Assembly (NCBI GenBank): GCA_910586725.1
Contig: CAJUJL010000003.1
Location: forward strand, 1-64,000
From: an uncultured Lachnospiraceae bacterium
Lineage (GTDB): Bacteria > Bacillota > Clostridia > Lachnospirales > Lachnospiraceae
Direction: 5' to 3'
Length of the DNA stretch: 64,000 bases
Below, one piece after another: positions 33,759 through 42,433 of this stretch. Each line of letters opens with the position of its first letter. Position 1 is the first letter of the stretch. A program made the position numbers and the translations under genes. The notes below the pieces were generated by a model. It was not told where the DNA came from, searched no databases, and saw nothing but the letters and a program-made list of their open reading frames with translations.

Positions 33759-34551
33759 GCGGGAAGAAAACAGGTTTTCTGTTTTGAAACACGGTGTAAT
33801 GCGTAAACTTGGCTTCGCTTAAAAGAGAATAAATTTTATCATAATCGTAGGCGATATGTTCCGGCGCATGGGCGTCTGATCCTATGGTTAAGATTTCGCC
33901 GCCAAGCTCACGGTAACGTTTTAAAACGGCCTCCGTCGGATTCGGATGATGCAGGCCGTATTTATAGCCCGCCATATTCATCTCGATGCCTTTTCCTTTG
34001 GCAATCAGTTTTTTCAGTATTTCATCGATCACGTCTCTGAACTTTTCATAAGAATAAAAAGCATTCTGATTCGGACCGTACCGTACAACATAGTCAATAT
34101 GTCCATAGACGTCGAAGTTATCAAAAATATCCAGATTTTCCAGGATGGATTCAAAATATTCCCGGTAAGCTTCGTCTTCGGTTTTCCCTGCATAGAAATC
34201 GGGATAATAAGGATCGAAACCGTGTACAACATGGGAGGAGGCAATAACCAGGTCAAAATCCGCGGCGGATAAAAAATCATTGTACCGCTGCTTCAAATGC
34301 GGCTGTAAGCCAAGCTCTACGCCAATTCGGACCGAAATTTGATTTTTATATTTTCTTTCAAGGGGTTTTAAAGTATGAAAATAAGTTTTCGGGTCAAATT
34401 GAAACGGAGTCGGCCCCGGATAGTCCCAGTCGATATGGTCCGTAAAACAGATGCCGTCTAATTGTTTGCGTATGGCGGACAGAATCATCTCTTCCGGGTC
34501 AGCCGTGCTGTCACCGGAGAAGCGGCAGTGCATATGTGTGTCCCAGTACAT
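33748..34551 (-). CDS. PHP-domain phosphatase, histidinol-phosphatase (HisK) family
   Basis: 267 residues from ATG 34551 after a consensus AAGGAGG. PHP metal-binding signatures are DTHMHCRFSGDS at the start, CFTDHIDWD, ELGLQP, ASSHVVHG, YGHIDYV and GSDAHAPE near the end. The HisK subfamily removes phosphate from histidinol phosphate, but no other his genes are nearby and a different sugar or nucleotide phosphate substrate is possible. Probably transcribed with the HAD gene ten bases upstream. Confidence 0.85.
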   Translation of the reverse strand: MYWDTHMHCRFSGDSTADPEEMILSAIRKQLDGICFTDHIDWDYPGPTPFQFDPKTYFHTLKPLERKYKNQISVRIGVELGLQPHLKQRYNDFLSAADFDLVIASSHVVHGFDPYYPDFYAGKTEDEAYREYFESILENLDIFDNFDVYGHIDYVVRYGPNQNAFYSYEKFRDVIDEILKKLIAKGKGIEMNMAGYKYGLHHPNPTEAVLKRYRELGGEILTIGSDAHAPEHIAYDYDKIYSLLSEAKFTHYTVFQNRKPVFFPLTK

Positions 34552-34561
34552 AAAAACCTCC

Positions 34562-35410
34562 TTATTCGTCGCCAAAGCATCTTGCAATGGCATATCCTAC
34601 GCCGTCATTGTTGCAGGATCTGGTCACAAAGTCGCAGACAGATTTTATTTCGTCTTCTGCATTTTCCATTGCAACGGCATATCCGGCGGCTTTTAAAATA
34701 TCCAGATCATTTTCGCTGTCTCCGCAGACCATGGAATCCTGTAACGGAATATGCAGATAGTTGCAGAGAAAAGAAAGCCCCGTGCCTTTTGTTACGCCGG
34801 CTTTTGTGAATTCCAGATTGTGGTAGCCGCCGCATACAACGTGAAGATCCGGGCGTTTTAGCAGAAATTTCTTCGTTTCTTCCCGGTCAATCAGCTTTCC
34901 GTCCGATTCCTGCTCAAATGTCAGAGTCGCTTTTTGCAGAGCCAGTCTGTTTTCCTGCATATAGGCGGCCAGATCCGGGACCTGGTTTCTGGTTGTTAAT
35001 ATATAATTTTTGACCGATTCCGGAAGTATCCTGGAATGGCGTATGATATGAAACGTCGAGCTTTGCGTATAGGCGTTGCCATCGATAAAAGCGTCTAAAT
35101 GCAGATGAAATTTTTTGAGAGAATTGCAGATTTCCGCGGCTGTTTCCGGCGCAATGGCGTCTTCATACAGGCATGTTTTGTCTGCAATGCGGTAAATGGC
35201 GGCTCCGTTTGCAGTGATCGCATACGCGATGCCAAGTTCTTTGGCAACGTCGAACGGCAGTCCGGTAAACGGGCGTCCGGTGGAAATGACAATTGTCGTT
35301 TTTTTGCGTACGGCTAAGCGTATCTGCTCTCTGGTGTAAGGGGTGACTTCCCCGGCGCCGGAAAAAAGCGTTCCATCCAAATCCAGGGCAATGATTTTAG
35401 GGGTAAACAT
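34562..35410 (-). CDS. Cof-type HAD-IIB phosphatase
   Basis: 282 residues from ATG 35410 after ACAGGAGGAATGCT. HAD motifs: nucleophile Asp in IIALDLDGTLFSG, motif II ISTGRPF, the Lys in motif III, and motif IV VCGDSENDLDILKAAG. The long C2 cap between motifs II and III marks the Cof (IIB) subclass, which hydrolyses sugar or cofactor phosphates. The substrate cannot be predicted. Confidence 0.9.
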   Translation of the reverse strand: MFTPKIIALDLDGTLFSGAGEVTPYTREQIRLAVRKKTTIVISTGRPFTGLPFDVAKELGIAYAITANGAAIYRIADKTCLYEDAIAPETAAEICNSLKKFHLHLDAFIDGNAYTQSSTFHIIRHSRILPESVKNYILTTRNQVPDLAAYMQENRLALQKATLTFEQESDGKLIDREETKKFLLKRPDLHVVCGGYHNLEFTKAGVTKGTGLSFLCNYLHIPLQDSMVCGDSENDLDILKAAGYAVAMENAEDEIKSVCDFVTRSCNNDGVGYAIARCFGDE

Positions 35411-35463
35411 AGCATTCCTCCTGTCTTTTTCGCGGGTTTTTGGGCCAATTCGGCATTTTGCCA

Positions 35464-35472
35464 AGTATAACA
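35464..35472 (-). promoter_or_regulatory. Extended -10 promoter for the HAD/PHP pair
   Basis: On the minus strand TGTTATACT (TATACT at 35469-35464 with an extended TG) lies about 55 bp before the HAD start. The -35 is poor. Confidence 0.45.
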
Positions 35473-35521
35473 CAATATTTTTGTAAATAAAAGAAAATTT
35501 TCATAAACTAAGGGGAAGGGC

Positions 35522-35550
35522 TTGTTTTTTTAGAAAAAATTGGTTAAAAT
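35522..35550 (+). promoter_or_regulatory. sigma-A promoter of gap
   Basis: TTGTTT (35522-35527), a 17-bp spacer and TAAAAT (35545-35550), 54 bp before the gap start. Confidence 0.65.
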
Positions 35551-35604
35551 AAAAACAGGTTGGGCGCAGGCCCCGAAAAATTAAAATTCTAGGAGGAATT
35601 AGGA

Positions 35605-36621
35605 ATGGCAGTAAGAGTAGCAATTAATGGATTTGGCCGTATCGGCCGTCTGGCATTCAGACAGATGTTTGGAGCAGAAGGATATGAAGTAGTGGCAATC
35701 AACGATTTAACAAGCCCGAAAATGTTGGCGCATTTGTTAAAGTATGATTCTTCTCAGGGCAAATACGAATTAGCAGATAAAGTAACTGCTGGAGAAGATT
35801 CCATTACCGTTGACGGACAGGAAATCAAAATCTACGCATTTCCGGATGCCAACAACTGCCCTTGGGGTGAATTAAAAGTAGACGTTGTTTTAGAGTGTTC
35901 CGGATTCTATACAAGCAAAGACAAAGCTCAGGCTCATATCAATGCCGGCGCTCGTAAGGTTGTAATTTCCGCTCCGGCTGGAAATGATCTTCCTACAATT
36001 GTTTACAACACCAACCATGAGACATTGAAGGCTGAAGATACCATTATCTCAGCAGCATCCTGTACGACAAACTGCCTTGCTCCTATGGCAGACGCATTAA
36101 ATAAATATGCTCCGATCCAGTCCGGAATCATGGTTACCATCCATGCTTACACAGGCGATCAGATGACGCTTGACGGACCGCAGAGAAAAGGCGATTTGAG
36201 AAGATCCCGCGCGGCAGCGGTAAACATCGTTCCGAACAGCACAGGCGCAGCAAAAGCAATCGGCCTTGTTATTCCGGAATTAAACGGCAAATTAATCGGT
36301 TCCGCACAGCGTGTTCCGACGCCGACAGGTTCCACCACGATCCTGACGGCAGTTGTAAATAAAGCAGACGTTACCGTTGAAGGAATCAATGCAGCTATGA
36401 AAGCGGCAGCAAATGAATCTTTCGGATACAATGAGGATGAAATCGTATCTTCTGACATCATCGGAATGAAATACGGTTCCTTATTCGATGCGACACAGAC
36501 AATGGTAAGCAAGGTATCAGATGATTTGTATGAAGTTCAGGTTATTTCCTGGTATGACAATGAGAACAGCTATACATCTCAGATGGTTCGTACAATCAAA
36601 TACTTCTCAGAGTTAGCATAA
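35605..36621 (+). CDS. gap: Glyceraldehyde-3-phosphate dehydrogenase, glycolytic type
   Basis: 338 residues. NAD-binding INGFGRIGRLAFRQM, catalytic Cys153 in SAASCTTNCLAP, HAYTGDQMTLDGP and a WYDNENSYTSQMVRTI C-terminus. It oxidises glyceraldehyde-3-phosphate to 1,3-bisphosphoglycerate. ATG 35605 follows CTAGGAGGAATTAGGA. Codon use is strongly selected, as expected for a highly expressed gene. pgk and tpiA follow on the same strand. Confidence 0.98.
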   Translation: MAVRVAINGFGRIGRLAFRQMFGAEGYEVVAINDLTSPKMLAHLLKYDSSQGKYELADKVTAGEDSITVDGQEIKIYAFPDANNCPWGELKVDVVLECSGFYTSKDKAQAHINAGARKVVISAPAGNDLPTIVYNTNHETLKAEDTIISAASCTTNCLAPMADALNKYAPIQSGIMVTIHAYTGDQMTLDGPQRKGDLRRSRAAAVNIVPNSTGAAKAIGLVIPELNGKLIGSAQRVPTPTGSTTILTAVVNKADVTVEGINAAMKAAANESFGYNEDEIVSSDIIGMKYGSLFDATQTMVSKVSDDLYEVQVISWYDNENSYTSQMVRTIKYFSELA

Positions 36622-36634
36622 TTCAAGACTCATT

Positions 36635-36670
36635 AAGGGGTCCGGTCTATATGGGCCGGACTCCTTTTAT
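36635..36670 (+). terminator. Terminator/attenuator between gap and pgk
   Basis: AAGGGGTCCGG (36635-36645) pairs with CCGGACTCCTT (36656-36666), followed by TTTTATCTTTT. It probably lowers pgk-tpiA expression relative to gap, since no separate pgk promoter is evident. Confidence 0.8.
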
Positions 36671-36699
36671 CTTTTCAAATTAAAAGGAGGACATGATCC

Positions 36700-37923
36700 A
36701 TGTCATTAAACAAAAAATCAGTAGACGACATCAATGTAAAAGGCAAACGCGTCCTTGTAAGATGCGATTTTAACGTACCTTTAAAAGATGGAAGCATCAC
36801 AGATGAAACGCGTATCAAAGCAGCGCTTCCGACGATTCAGAAGTTAATTGCAGACGGCGGCAAAGTAATTCTCTGCTCCCATCTTGGCAAAGTAAAGAAT
36901 GGCCCGAACGAAGGCGAGTCCTTAGCTCCCGTTGCAAAAAGATTATCCGAAAAACTTGGCAAAGAAGTAAATTTTGTGGCTGACTATAATGTGACAGGAG
37001 AAGCGGCAACTGCGGCTGTAAATGCGATGAATGAAGGCGATGTGGTTCTGCTTCAGAATACCCGTTTCCGCGGTAAGGAAGAGACGAAAAACGGCGAAGA
37101 ATTCAGCAAAGAGCTTGCGGATCTGGCAGACGTATATGTATGCGATGCATTTGGCTCTTCTCACAGAGCGCACGCTTCCGTTGCGGGCGTAACGAAATTT
37201 ATCTCTGAAAAAGGCGGAGAGAATGCAGTAGGATACTTAATGCAGAAAGAAATTGATTTCCTCGGCAACGCCGTAGAAAATCCGGTAAGGCCGTTTGTGG
37301 CAATCCTTGGCGGCGCAAAAGTTGCGGATAAGTTAAACGTAATTTCCAACCTGCTTGAGAAATGCGACACATTAATTATCGGCGGCGGCATGGCGTATAC
37401 ATTCTTAAAGGCACAGGGGTATGAAATCGGAAATTCCCTGGTAGACGATTCCAAGATTGACTACTGCAAAGAAATGACTCAGAAAGCAAAAGATCTCGGC
37501 AAGAAATTACTGCTTCCGGTTGATTCTGTAACGGTAGCTGCATTTCCAAATCCGATCGATGCGAAAATCGACGTGGAGACTTATGCAGTTGAAAATATGC
37601 CGGCGGACCGCGAGGGCTGTGACATTGGACCGAAGACGGCGGAAATGTATGCAGACGCCGTGAAATCTGCAAAAACCGTTGTATGGAACGGACCGATGGG
37701 CGTATTTGAAAATCCGATTCTTGCAGAAGGCACGATTGCAGTGGCCAAAGCGCTTGCAGCAACGGACGCAACGACAATTATCGGCGGCGGCGATTCCGCA
37801 GCGGCTGTAAATCAGCTTGGCTTTGCAGATAAGATGAGCCACATTTCCACAGGCGGCGGCGCGTCTCTTGAATTTTTAGAAGGAAAAGAGCTCCCCGGCG
37901 TAGTAGCTGCTGACGATAAGTAA
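36700..37923 (+). CDS. pgk: Phosphoglycerate kinase
   Basis: 407 residues: VLVRCDFNVPLKDG at the start, the basic substrate loop LCSHLGKVKNG, YVCDAFGSSHRAHAS, the nucleotide-binding hinge VVWNGPMGVFE and GGGDSAAAVNQLG. It transfers phosphate from 1,3-bisphosphoglycerate to ADP. ATG 36700 follows AAAAGGAGGACATGATCC. Between it and tpiA lies a 120-bp tandem repeat. Confidence 0.98.
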   Translation: MSLNKKSVDDINVKGKRVLVRCDFNVPLKDGSITDETRIKAALPTIQKLIADGGKVILCSHLGKVKNGPNEGESLAPVAKRLSEKLGKEVNFVADYNVTGEAATAAVNAMNEGDVVLLQNTRFRGKEETKNGEEFSKELADLADVYVCDAFGSSHRAHASVAGVTKFISEKGGENAVGYLMQKEIDFLGNAVENPVRPFVAILGGAKVADKLNVISNLLEKCDTLIIGGGMAYTFLKAQGYEIGNSLVDDSKIDYCKEMTQKAKDLGKKLLLPVDSVTVAAFPNPIDAKIDVETYAVENMPADREGCDIGPKTAEMYADAVKSAKTVVWNGPMGVFENPILAEGTIAVAKALAATDATTIIGGGDSAAAVNQLGFADKMSHISTGGGASLEFLEGKELPGVVAADDK

Positions 37924-37924
37924 A

Positions 37925-38200
37925 GCACTTAGCGATTGGCGAGCCGAAAGGCGAAGACAGAGCTTAGTGCGTACTTAGTTCGCCGCACTTAGCGAATGCA
38001 AGCGGAAGGCGCAGCATGAGGTTAGTAAGGGGAACATGCAGAAGGCACTTAGCGATTGGCGAGCCGAAAGGCGAAGACAGAGCTTAGTGCGTACTTAGTT
38101 CGCCGCACTTAGCGAATGCAAGCGGAAGGCGCAGCATGAGGTTAGTAAGGGGAACATGCAGAAGGCGCTTAGCGATTGGCGAGCCGAGAGGCGAAGATAA
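37925..38200 (+). repeat. 120-bp tandem repeat (2.3 copies) built of 60-bp half-units, between pgk and tpiA
   Basis: A unit starting GCACTTAGCGATTGGCGAGC begins at 37925, recurs identically at 38045, and a third partial copy with two substitutions starts at 38165. Each unit holds a diverged half-unit sharing GCACTTAGCGA at 37985 and 38105, so the motif returns every 60 bp. Self-complementary pieces (GCACT/AGTGC, GGCGAA/TTCGCC, GCCGAAAGGC) would let the RNA fold. Stops occur in each frame, so it is not coding. It starts one base after the pgk stop codon. Confidence 0.95.
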
Positions 38201-38236
38201 GTGTAGAAAGTAGATTATAAGAAGGAGATTAAGAAA

Positions 38237-38989
38237 ATGGCAAGAAAGAAAATTATCGCCGGAAACTGGAAAATGAACAAAACCCCAAGCGAGGCAGTTG
38301 CGTTGGTGAAAGAGCTGGCTCCATTGGTAGCAAATGAAGAAGCTGACGTTGTATTCTGCGTACCGGCAATTGACATTATTCCGGCTATGGAAGCGGCAAA
38401 AGGCACGAATATCCAGATTGGCGCGGAAAATATGTACTATGAGGAAAGCGGAGCATACACAGGAGAAATCGCTCCTGGAATGCTTGTAGACGCCGGCGTA
38501 AAATATGTTATCATCGGACATTCCGAGAGAAGAGAATATTTTGCAGAGACAGACGAAACGGTGAACAAGAAAGTGTTAAAAGCATTTGAGCATGGCATTA
38601 CGCCGATTGTTTGCTGCGGTGAATCTCTGACGCAGAGAAAGCAGGGAATTTACATTGACTGGATCCGTATGCAGATTAAGATTGCGTTCCAGAATGTAAC
38701 TGCGGATCAGGCCAAAACGGCTGTTATTGCATATGAGCCAATCTGGGCAATCGGAACAGGCGAGACGGCTACATCCGATCAGGCGGAAGAAGTATGTCTG
38801 GCTATCCGCAACTGCATCAAAGAAGTATATGATGAAGCTACGGCTGAAGCTATCCGTATTCAGTACGGCGGTTCCGTAAATGCAGGGAATGCGGCAGAGC
38901 TGTTTGGAAAACCGGACATCGACGGCGGACTTGTTGGCGGAGCTTCTTTAAAACCGGATTTTGGTAAAATTGTGAATTATAAGAACTAA
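38237..38989 (+). CDS. tpiA: Triose-phosphate isomerase
   Basis: 250 residues with the complete TIM signatures: IIAGNWKMNKTPSEA, the catalytic His in VIIGHSERREYF, catalytic Glu in AYEPIWAIGTG and the phosphate loop VGGASLKPDF. It interconverts dihydroxyacetone phosphate and glyceraldehyde-3-phosphate. ATG 38237 follows AGAAGGAGATTAAGAAA. Its upstream leader consists of the repeat array; no promoter was found, so it is probably cotranscribed with pgk. Confidence 0.98.
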   Translation: MARKKIIAGNWKMNKTPSEAVALVKELAPLVANEEADVVFCVPAIDIIPAMEAAKGTNIQIGAENMYYEESGAYTGEIAPGMLVDAGVKYVIIGHSERREYFAETDETVNKKVLKAFEHGITPIVCCGESLTQRKQGIYIDWIRMQIKIAFQNVTADQAKTAVIAYEPIWAIGTGETATSDQAEEVCLAIRNCIKEVYDEATAEAIRIQYGGSVNAGNAAELFGKPDIDGGLVGGASLKPDFGKIVNYKN

Positions 38990-39030
38990 GAGGCCAATTG
39001 TCCATAAAAGTATAAACGCAGTAAAATAGT

Positions 39031-39064
39031 GGCGCCAGGGGAAATGAATTCCCCTGGCGCTTTG
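39031..39064 (+). terminator. GC-rich hairpin after tpiA
   Basis: GCGCCAGGGGAA and ATTCCCCTGGCGC form a near-perfect stem around a short loop, but only TTT follows. Confidence 0.6.
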
Positions 39065-39097
39065 AACATGAATGAAACAATCAGAGCATCCTTTTCA

Positions 39098-39129
39098 AGG
39101 CTATAACAATAACGGTTATAGTCTTTTTT
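39098..39129 (+). terminator. Second terminator after tpiA
   Basis: GGCTATAAC (39099-39107) pairs with GTTATAGTC (39115-39123, one G-T pair) and leads into TTTTTTA. Confidence 0.75.
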
Positions 39130-39458
39130 ATGTGGAAAAATTGTTTCAGAAAAAAAGACCGTAGATTGTAAGTATTTTTAAATTATTTCTGTATGCATTG
39201 CGTAAATATATTCTTTTCCTTGATTCCTGATATTCAAATTGCGGATTTGGATAAAGTTTTTTAGAAAAATAATTTTTGTAACAATTTTTTAAAGTAATGA
39301 AAAGAAGTATATGAAACATGTCGAATTATGTCAAATTTTAGTATCTAAACTATTGAAAAAATATGTTAAGATATTAAAAGAATTTAAAATAATGTTGTTT
39401 TAAAGAGTAAGTTTTGAAAAAAGAGCTCAAAAAAATTATTAATGGAAGGGGTATCGAA
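39130..39458. other. A/T-rich intergenic region before the TIR cassette
   Basis: About 330 bp without a supported gene. It is visibly richer in A/T than the glycolytic genes to its left. Several TTGAAA-, TAAGAT- and TAAAAT-like hexamers occur, but none at proper spacing, so I do not call a promoter. No tRNA, direct repeat or integrase relic marks an insertion point. Confidence 0.5.
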
Positions 39459-40004
39459 ATGTCTCCCAGTAATATTGTTGAAAATTTCGGGATATTAAAT
39501 GGAAATATCGAACAATGCAGTACAAAAGACGAAAAGAATAATTTCCAAAAAGAGAAAAACGCAAGTCAGAAAATGAGGAAAGATTATGATGTAGCCTTAT
39601 CCTATGCAAGTGAACAGCAGGTGTTTGTGAACAGGGTGAGAAAAATACTGTCAGAAGAAGGACTGCATGTGTTTTATGCGCCTGATTGCGAGCAGGAATA
39701 CAAAGCGCAGGATATGTTTGAGAAATTTTATAAAATCTTTCGTTATCAGAGCAAGTTTACGGCTTGTTTTATTTCAAAGGAATATTTAGAAAAAGATTAT
39801 ACCATGCAGGAATATGAAGCGTCATATTTAAAAAATAGAGACACAGGCGAAAACAGAGTGATTATTGTGAACTTTGACGGAAGTAAAATTCCGTATTTGG
39901 ATCCGGACATTAATTATATAGACGCCCGGAATATAAGGGAAGTACAGGTTGCAGACCATATTTTAAATATAGTAAAAAAAAGTGGTGAGAGCGCTTATGA
40001 ATGA
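39459..40004 (+). CDS. TIR-domain protein with an N-terminal NGNI tag
   Basis: 181 residues from ATG 39459 after GGAAGGGGTATCGAA; the longer frame opens with a TTG at 39414. Residues ~41-160 are a TIR domain: DYDVALSYASEQQVFVNRVR, GLHVFYAPD, then FTACFISKEYLEKDYTMQEYEAS, where Glu118 is at the place of the catalytic Glu of TIR NAD-cleaving enzymes. Residues 9-19 read NFGILNGNIEQ, nearly the same as residues 58-68 of the next protein. TIR proteins in bacteria usually act as NAD-depleting effectors or signal producers in antiphage defence; that role is inferred. It overlaps the next gene by eight bases. Confidence 0.85.
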   Translation: MSPSNIVENFGILNGNIEQCSTKDEKNNFQKEKNASQKMRKDYDVALSYASEQQVFVNRVRKILSEEGLHVFYAPDCEQEYKAQDMFEKFYKIFRYQSKFTACFISKEYLEKDYTMQEYEASYLKNRDTGENRVIIVNFDGSKIPYLDPDINYIDARNIREVQVADHILNIVKKSGESAYE

Positions 40005-41511
40005 TTCGGACATCTTAGAGGAGGACCATGACAGAGAGATCGACTTAAACGATGTAAAAGCCGGACTGAAAGATGATAAAGAGGATGAGTTAAAAGATGC
40101 GGCGTCGGCATTTGAACTTCATAATTGCATTATTTTTCAAGGAAGCGGCGATTTTAACACAGTCATCAACCATGGCACTCTAAACGGAAATATAAATCAG
40201 AACGCTTCGGGAGGAAATACCGGAAGCAAGTCGGATAATTCAAGTTATAATTTTTGCAGCAAAAAAGGAATTTTAGAATTTATAAGAGATTACAGACAGA
40301 AAGAAGACTTTCTGCTGTTTGTAAGCGTTGCTTTTTTGGGATGTGTTCCCGATTTTCTATGGAACGATATTAGAATAAGCCTTCGGAAAGAATTAGCGGA
40401 CGAGGAGAAAGGAAGTTTTGATTCTTCCCAAATGAACCAGTCTTTTATTAGCATGGACGACAGACTGGCGTTGCTGCATATGACGCTTGTGCAGGCGGAA
40501 TGTAAGACGTATTTGGGAAAAGTAAATACAAAATGTATTGTATTTTTCGACGATAAGATAAGGCAAAATGTGGAGAAAACGATTTGGGAGCAGGATTATG
40601 CTTTGCGAAATAAGATATTGTCCTGGCTGATAAATATGAAAAACGATAATAAAATCGGTACTACAATGGGTTACCAGATTGCAAGCGCATTGTCAGGAAT
40701 TTCGGTTTTTGACTGGATGTATTTTCAGGAAATGGTTTTTCTCCCGTTGCTTTTGGAAAAGGGCAATAACAATCGCAATTATCTTGTAAATATTTTGACT
40801 TATGTGTTGAAAGAGCATCCATATCAGGAATCACTGGATCAGAAAATACAGGAATGGATTTGCAGAAAAGATACATTTTTATGGGAAATTGTATATCGTT
40901 TGTATGGCGTTAACCCGCAATATACGTTTCATGACAAAGTGAACAGACAATTGGAATATTATCTGGAAAAAGATTGGAAATCCCGATGTTTGGGAAATGG
41001 CAGGTACCGCATTAAGAGGAATTCAAAAGTAGATATTTATCCGGCATACTATAACAAAGAATTGAGAGGACAAATTCTGATCACTTTAATGGGTTTATAT
41101 AAAAAATGCGATACCTATGTAAAAAAAGATCTTTTGTCCGATTACTTTATATGGCTTTTGACAGAAGACTATAAGATGGAAGGGTACCCAAGGTATCAGT
41201 TAATTTTTGTAGACGCTTTAAATGAGAAAGAAGTTCGTTTAAAAGTCAGGGAAATGTATTGGGATTTCTGGAGCAGATATAAAGTAAGAAATGTATGGGA
41301 ACAGATTTTGGAAAATCATTTTATGGAATTGGAACGAATGGGCAGATCCTGGCGTTATATGGAAAGATTTTTTCAGACAATTGCGTTTACAGGAAAAGCA
41401 GCCGTTTATGAGACGACGTGTAATAGCTTATCCAATATGAGGCGTTCCAGAAAAACAGCAGGGGATATAAAAAAATATTTAACAGAATTATTGCAGCAAA
41501 GGAGAGGTTGA
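39997..41511 (+). CDS. 504-residue protein of unknown family, partner of the TIR protein
   Basis: Start ATG 39997 (GTG 39982 is an alternative) overlapping the TIR stop. Residues 1-40 are highly acidic. Residues 45-68 look like short beta strands (CIIFQGSGDFNTVIN) ending NHGTLNGNINQ, the tag shared with the TIR protein. A Gly/Asn/Ser linker follows, then about 400 residues that look mostly helical, rich in aromatic and charged residues. I see no Walker, nuclease, protease or membrane motif. It could be a helical-repeat adaptor or sensor that recruits the TIR protein through the tag. I do not recognise the family. Confidence 0.75.
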   Translation: MNDSDILEEDHDREIDLNDVKAGLKDDKEDELKDAASAFELHNCIIFQGSGDFNTVINHGTLNGNINQNASGGNTGSKSDNSSYNFCSKKGILEFIRDYRQKEDFLLFVSVAFLGCVPDFLWNDIRISLRKELADEEKGSFDSSQMNQSFISMDDRLALLHMTLVQAECKTYLGKVNTKCIVFFDDKIRQNVEKTIWEQDYALRNKILSWLINMKNDNKIGTTMGYQIASALSGISVFDWMYFQEMVFLPLLLEKGNNNRNYLVNILTYVLKEHPYQESLDQKIQEWICRKDTFLWEIVYRLYGVNPQYTFHDKVNRQLEYYLEKDWKSRCLGNGRYRIKRNSKVDIYPAYYNKELRGQILITLMGLYKKCDTYVKKDLLSDYFIWLLTEDYKMEGYPRYQLIFVDALNEKEVRLKVREMYWDFWSRYKVRNVWEQILENHFMELERMGRSWRYMERFFQTIAFTGKAAVYETTCNSLSNMRRSRKTAGDIKKYLTELLQQRRG

Positions 41512-41512
41512 G

Positions 41513-42415
41513 ATGATACTTACAACATTTGATCCAATACTGGAAGAAAAGGAGTATATCTGTAAGTTTTTTGCACAAATACCAAATCCCATGTCCGGGA
41601 CAGAAATCATATTATATTCTTCGGCAAGCAGGAGAAAGTTGTTGATTACAAAAACACCGGGGATCAAACCCAGGGATATACATAAAGGAAAATATGACAG
41701 GCAGATCGTGGTGGATTTGAATAAGAAAACAGTATCTTTTTCTGATGAATACCGAAGTAAAGATGCCGGCATAAATTTTGAGATCACAGTGAAGGCCGTT
41801 GTAAAAGTCACAGATGCAGATATTGTATGGGAAAGCGGAATACATGACGTCGCGGCGGCTTTGAAGGAAGAAATGGATGCTCAGATCAGTGAAGAAGCGG
41901 CTATGTTTGACAGCAATGAAGCAAGAGAACTCAATCAGGATTTAAGAAATGCAATTGAGAATTTGTTCCTTGTGGAATCCGGCATTTCCGTTCAGGGAAT
42001 TAGTTATACTGTAAAATTAGAGCAAAAGATTGAGAAAATCATAAAGAATCAATCTTATGAAAAGAAGCGTTCTCAAGCAGCGCAGGAAATATCAGATATG
42101 TATCGGGATAATCTGGTGGCAGTCTTTGCAGGCGTGGCGGATGGTTCCATGAGTCCTGAATTAGCGTCAGAAAAAGCAAGAGGAAGTTTATCAAAGGATT
42201 TTAATGAAAGGATGCGGCAGCTTCAGGCAGTTACGGATTATATGGAACAATTGCGTACCAAAGAACTGGTAGACAGCGCTCATGTGATGAAGCAAATGGA
42301 AGATATATTGAAAAGTCTGCCTTTTTCTGATTACAGCAGACAAATTGCGTCGGATGAAAAAAAGGTCCATGGCAGTCTGGAACAAAAAAATGAATTTAAA
42401 CCAATTGATGATTGA
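41513..42415 (+). CDS. SPFH/band-7-like protein without a membrane anchor
   Basis: 300 residues from ATG 41513, one base after the previous stop and behind AGGAGAGGTTGAG. The N-terminal half alternates strands with a pattern like SPFH domains: EIILYSSASRRKLLI, then INFEITVKAVVKVTDADIVW, a helical block, and GISVQGISYTVKLEQKIEK. The C-terminal half is a long charged helical region (SYEKKRSQAAQEISDMYRDN) of the kind through which SPFH proteins oligomerise. No signal peptide or transmembrane helix is present, unlike flotillins or HflK/C. Family assignment is tentative, by pattern only. Confidence 0.55.
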   Translation: MILTTFDPILEEKEYICKFFAQIPNPMSGTEIILYSSASRRKLLITKTPGIKPRDIHKGKYDRQIVVDLNKKTVSFSDEYRSKDAGINFEITVKAVVKVTDADIVWESGIHDVAAALKEEMDAQISEEAAMFDSNEARELNQDLRNAIENLFLVESGISVQGISYTVKLEQKIEKIIKNQSYEKKRSQAAQEISDMYRDNLVAVFAGVADGSMSPELASEKARGSLSKDFNERMRQLQAVTDYMEQLRTKELVDSAHVMKQMEDILKSLPFSDYSRQIASDEKKVHGSLEQKNEFKPIDD

Positions 42416-42433
42416 AAATAATTGAGGGATGAG

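Noticed and set aside
37925..38200. The pgk-tpiA repeats as a small CRISPR array
   Set aside because: The 120-bp units are contiguous and identical, with no unique spacers; no cas genes are in the window.
39360..39391. A sigma-A promoter directly before the TIR cassette
   Set aside because: The A/T-rich sequence gives many partial hexamers but no pair with 16-18 bp spacing and acceptable boxes.
39414..39458. An upstream TTG start for the TIR protein
   Set aside because: The ATG at 39459 has a clear GGAAGGGG site; the upstream residues are a low-complexity Lys-rich stretch.
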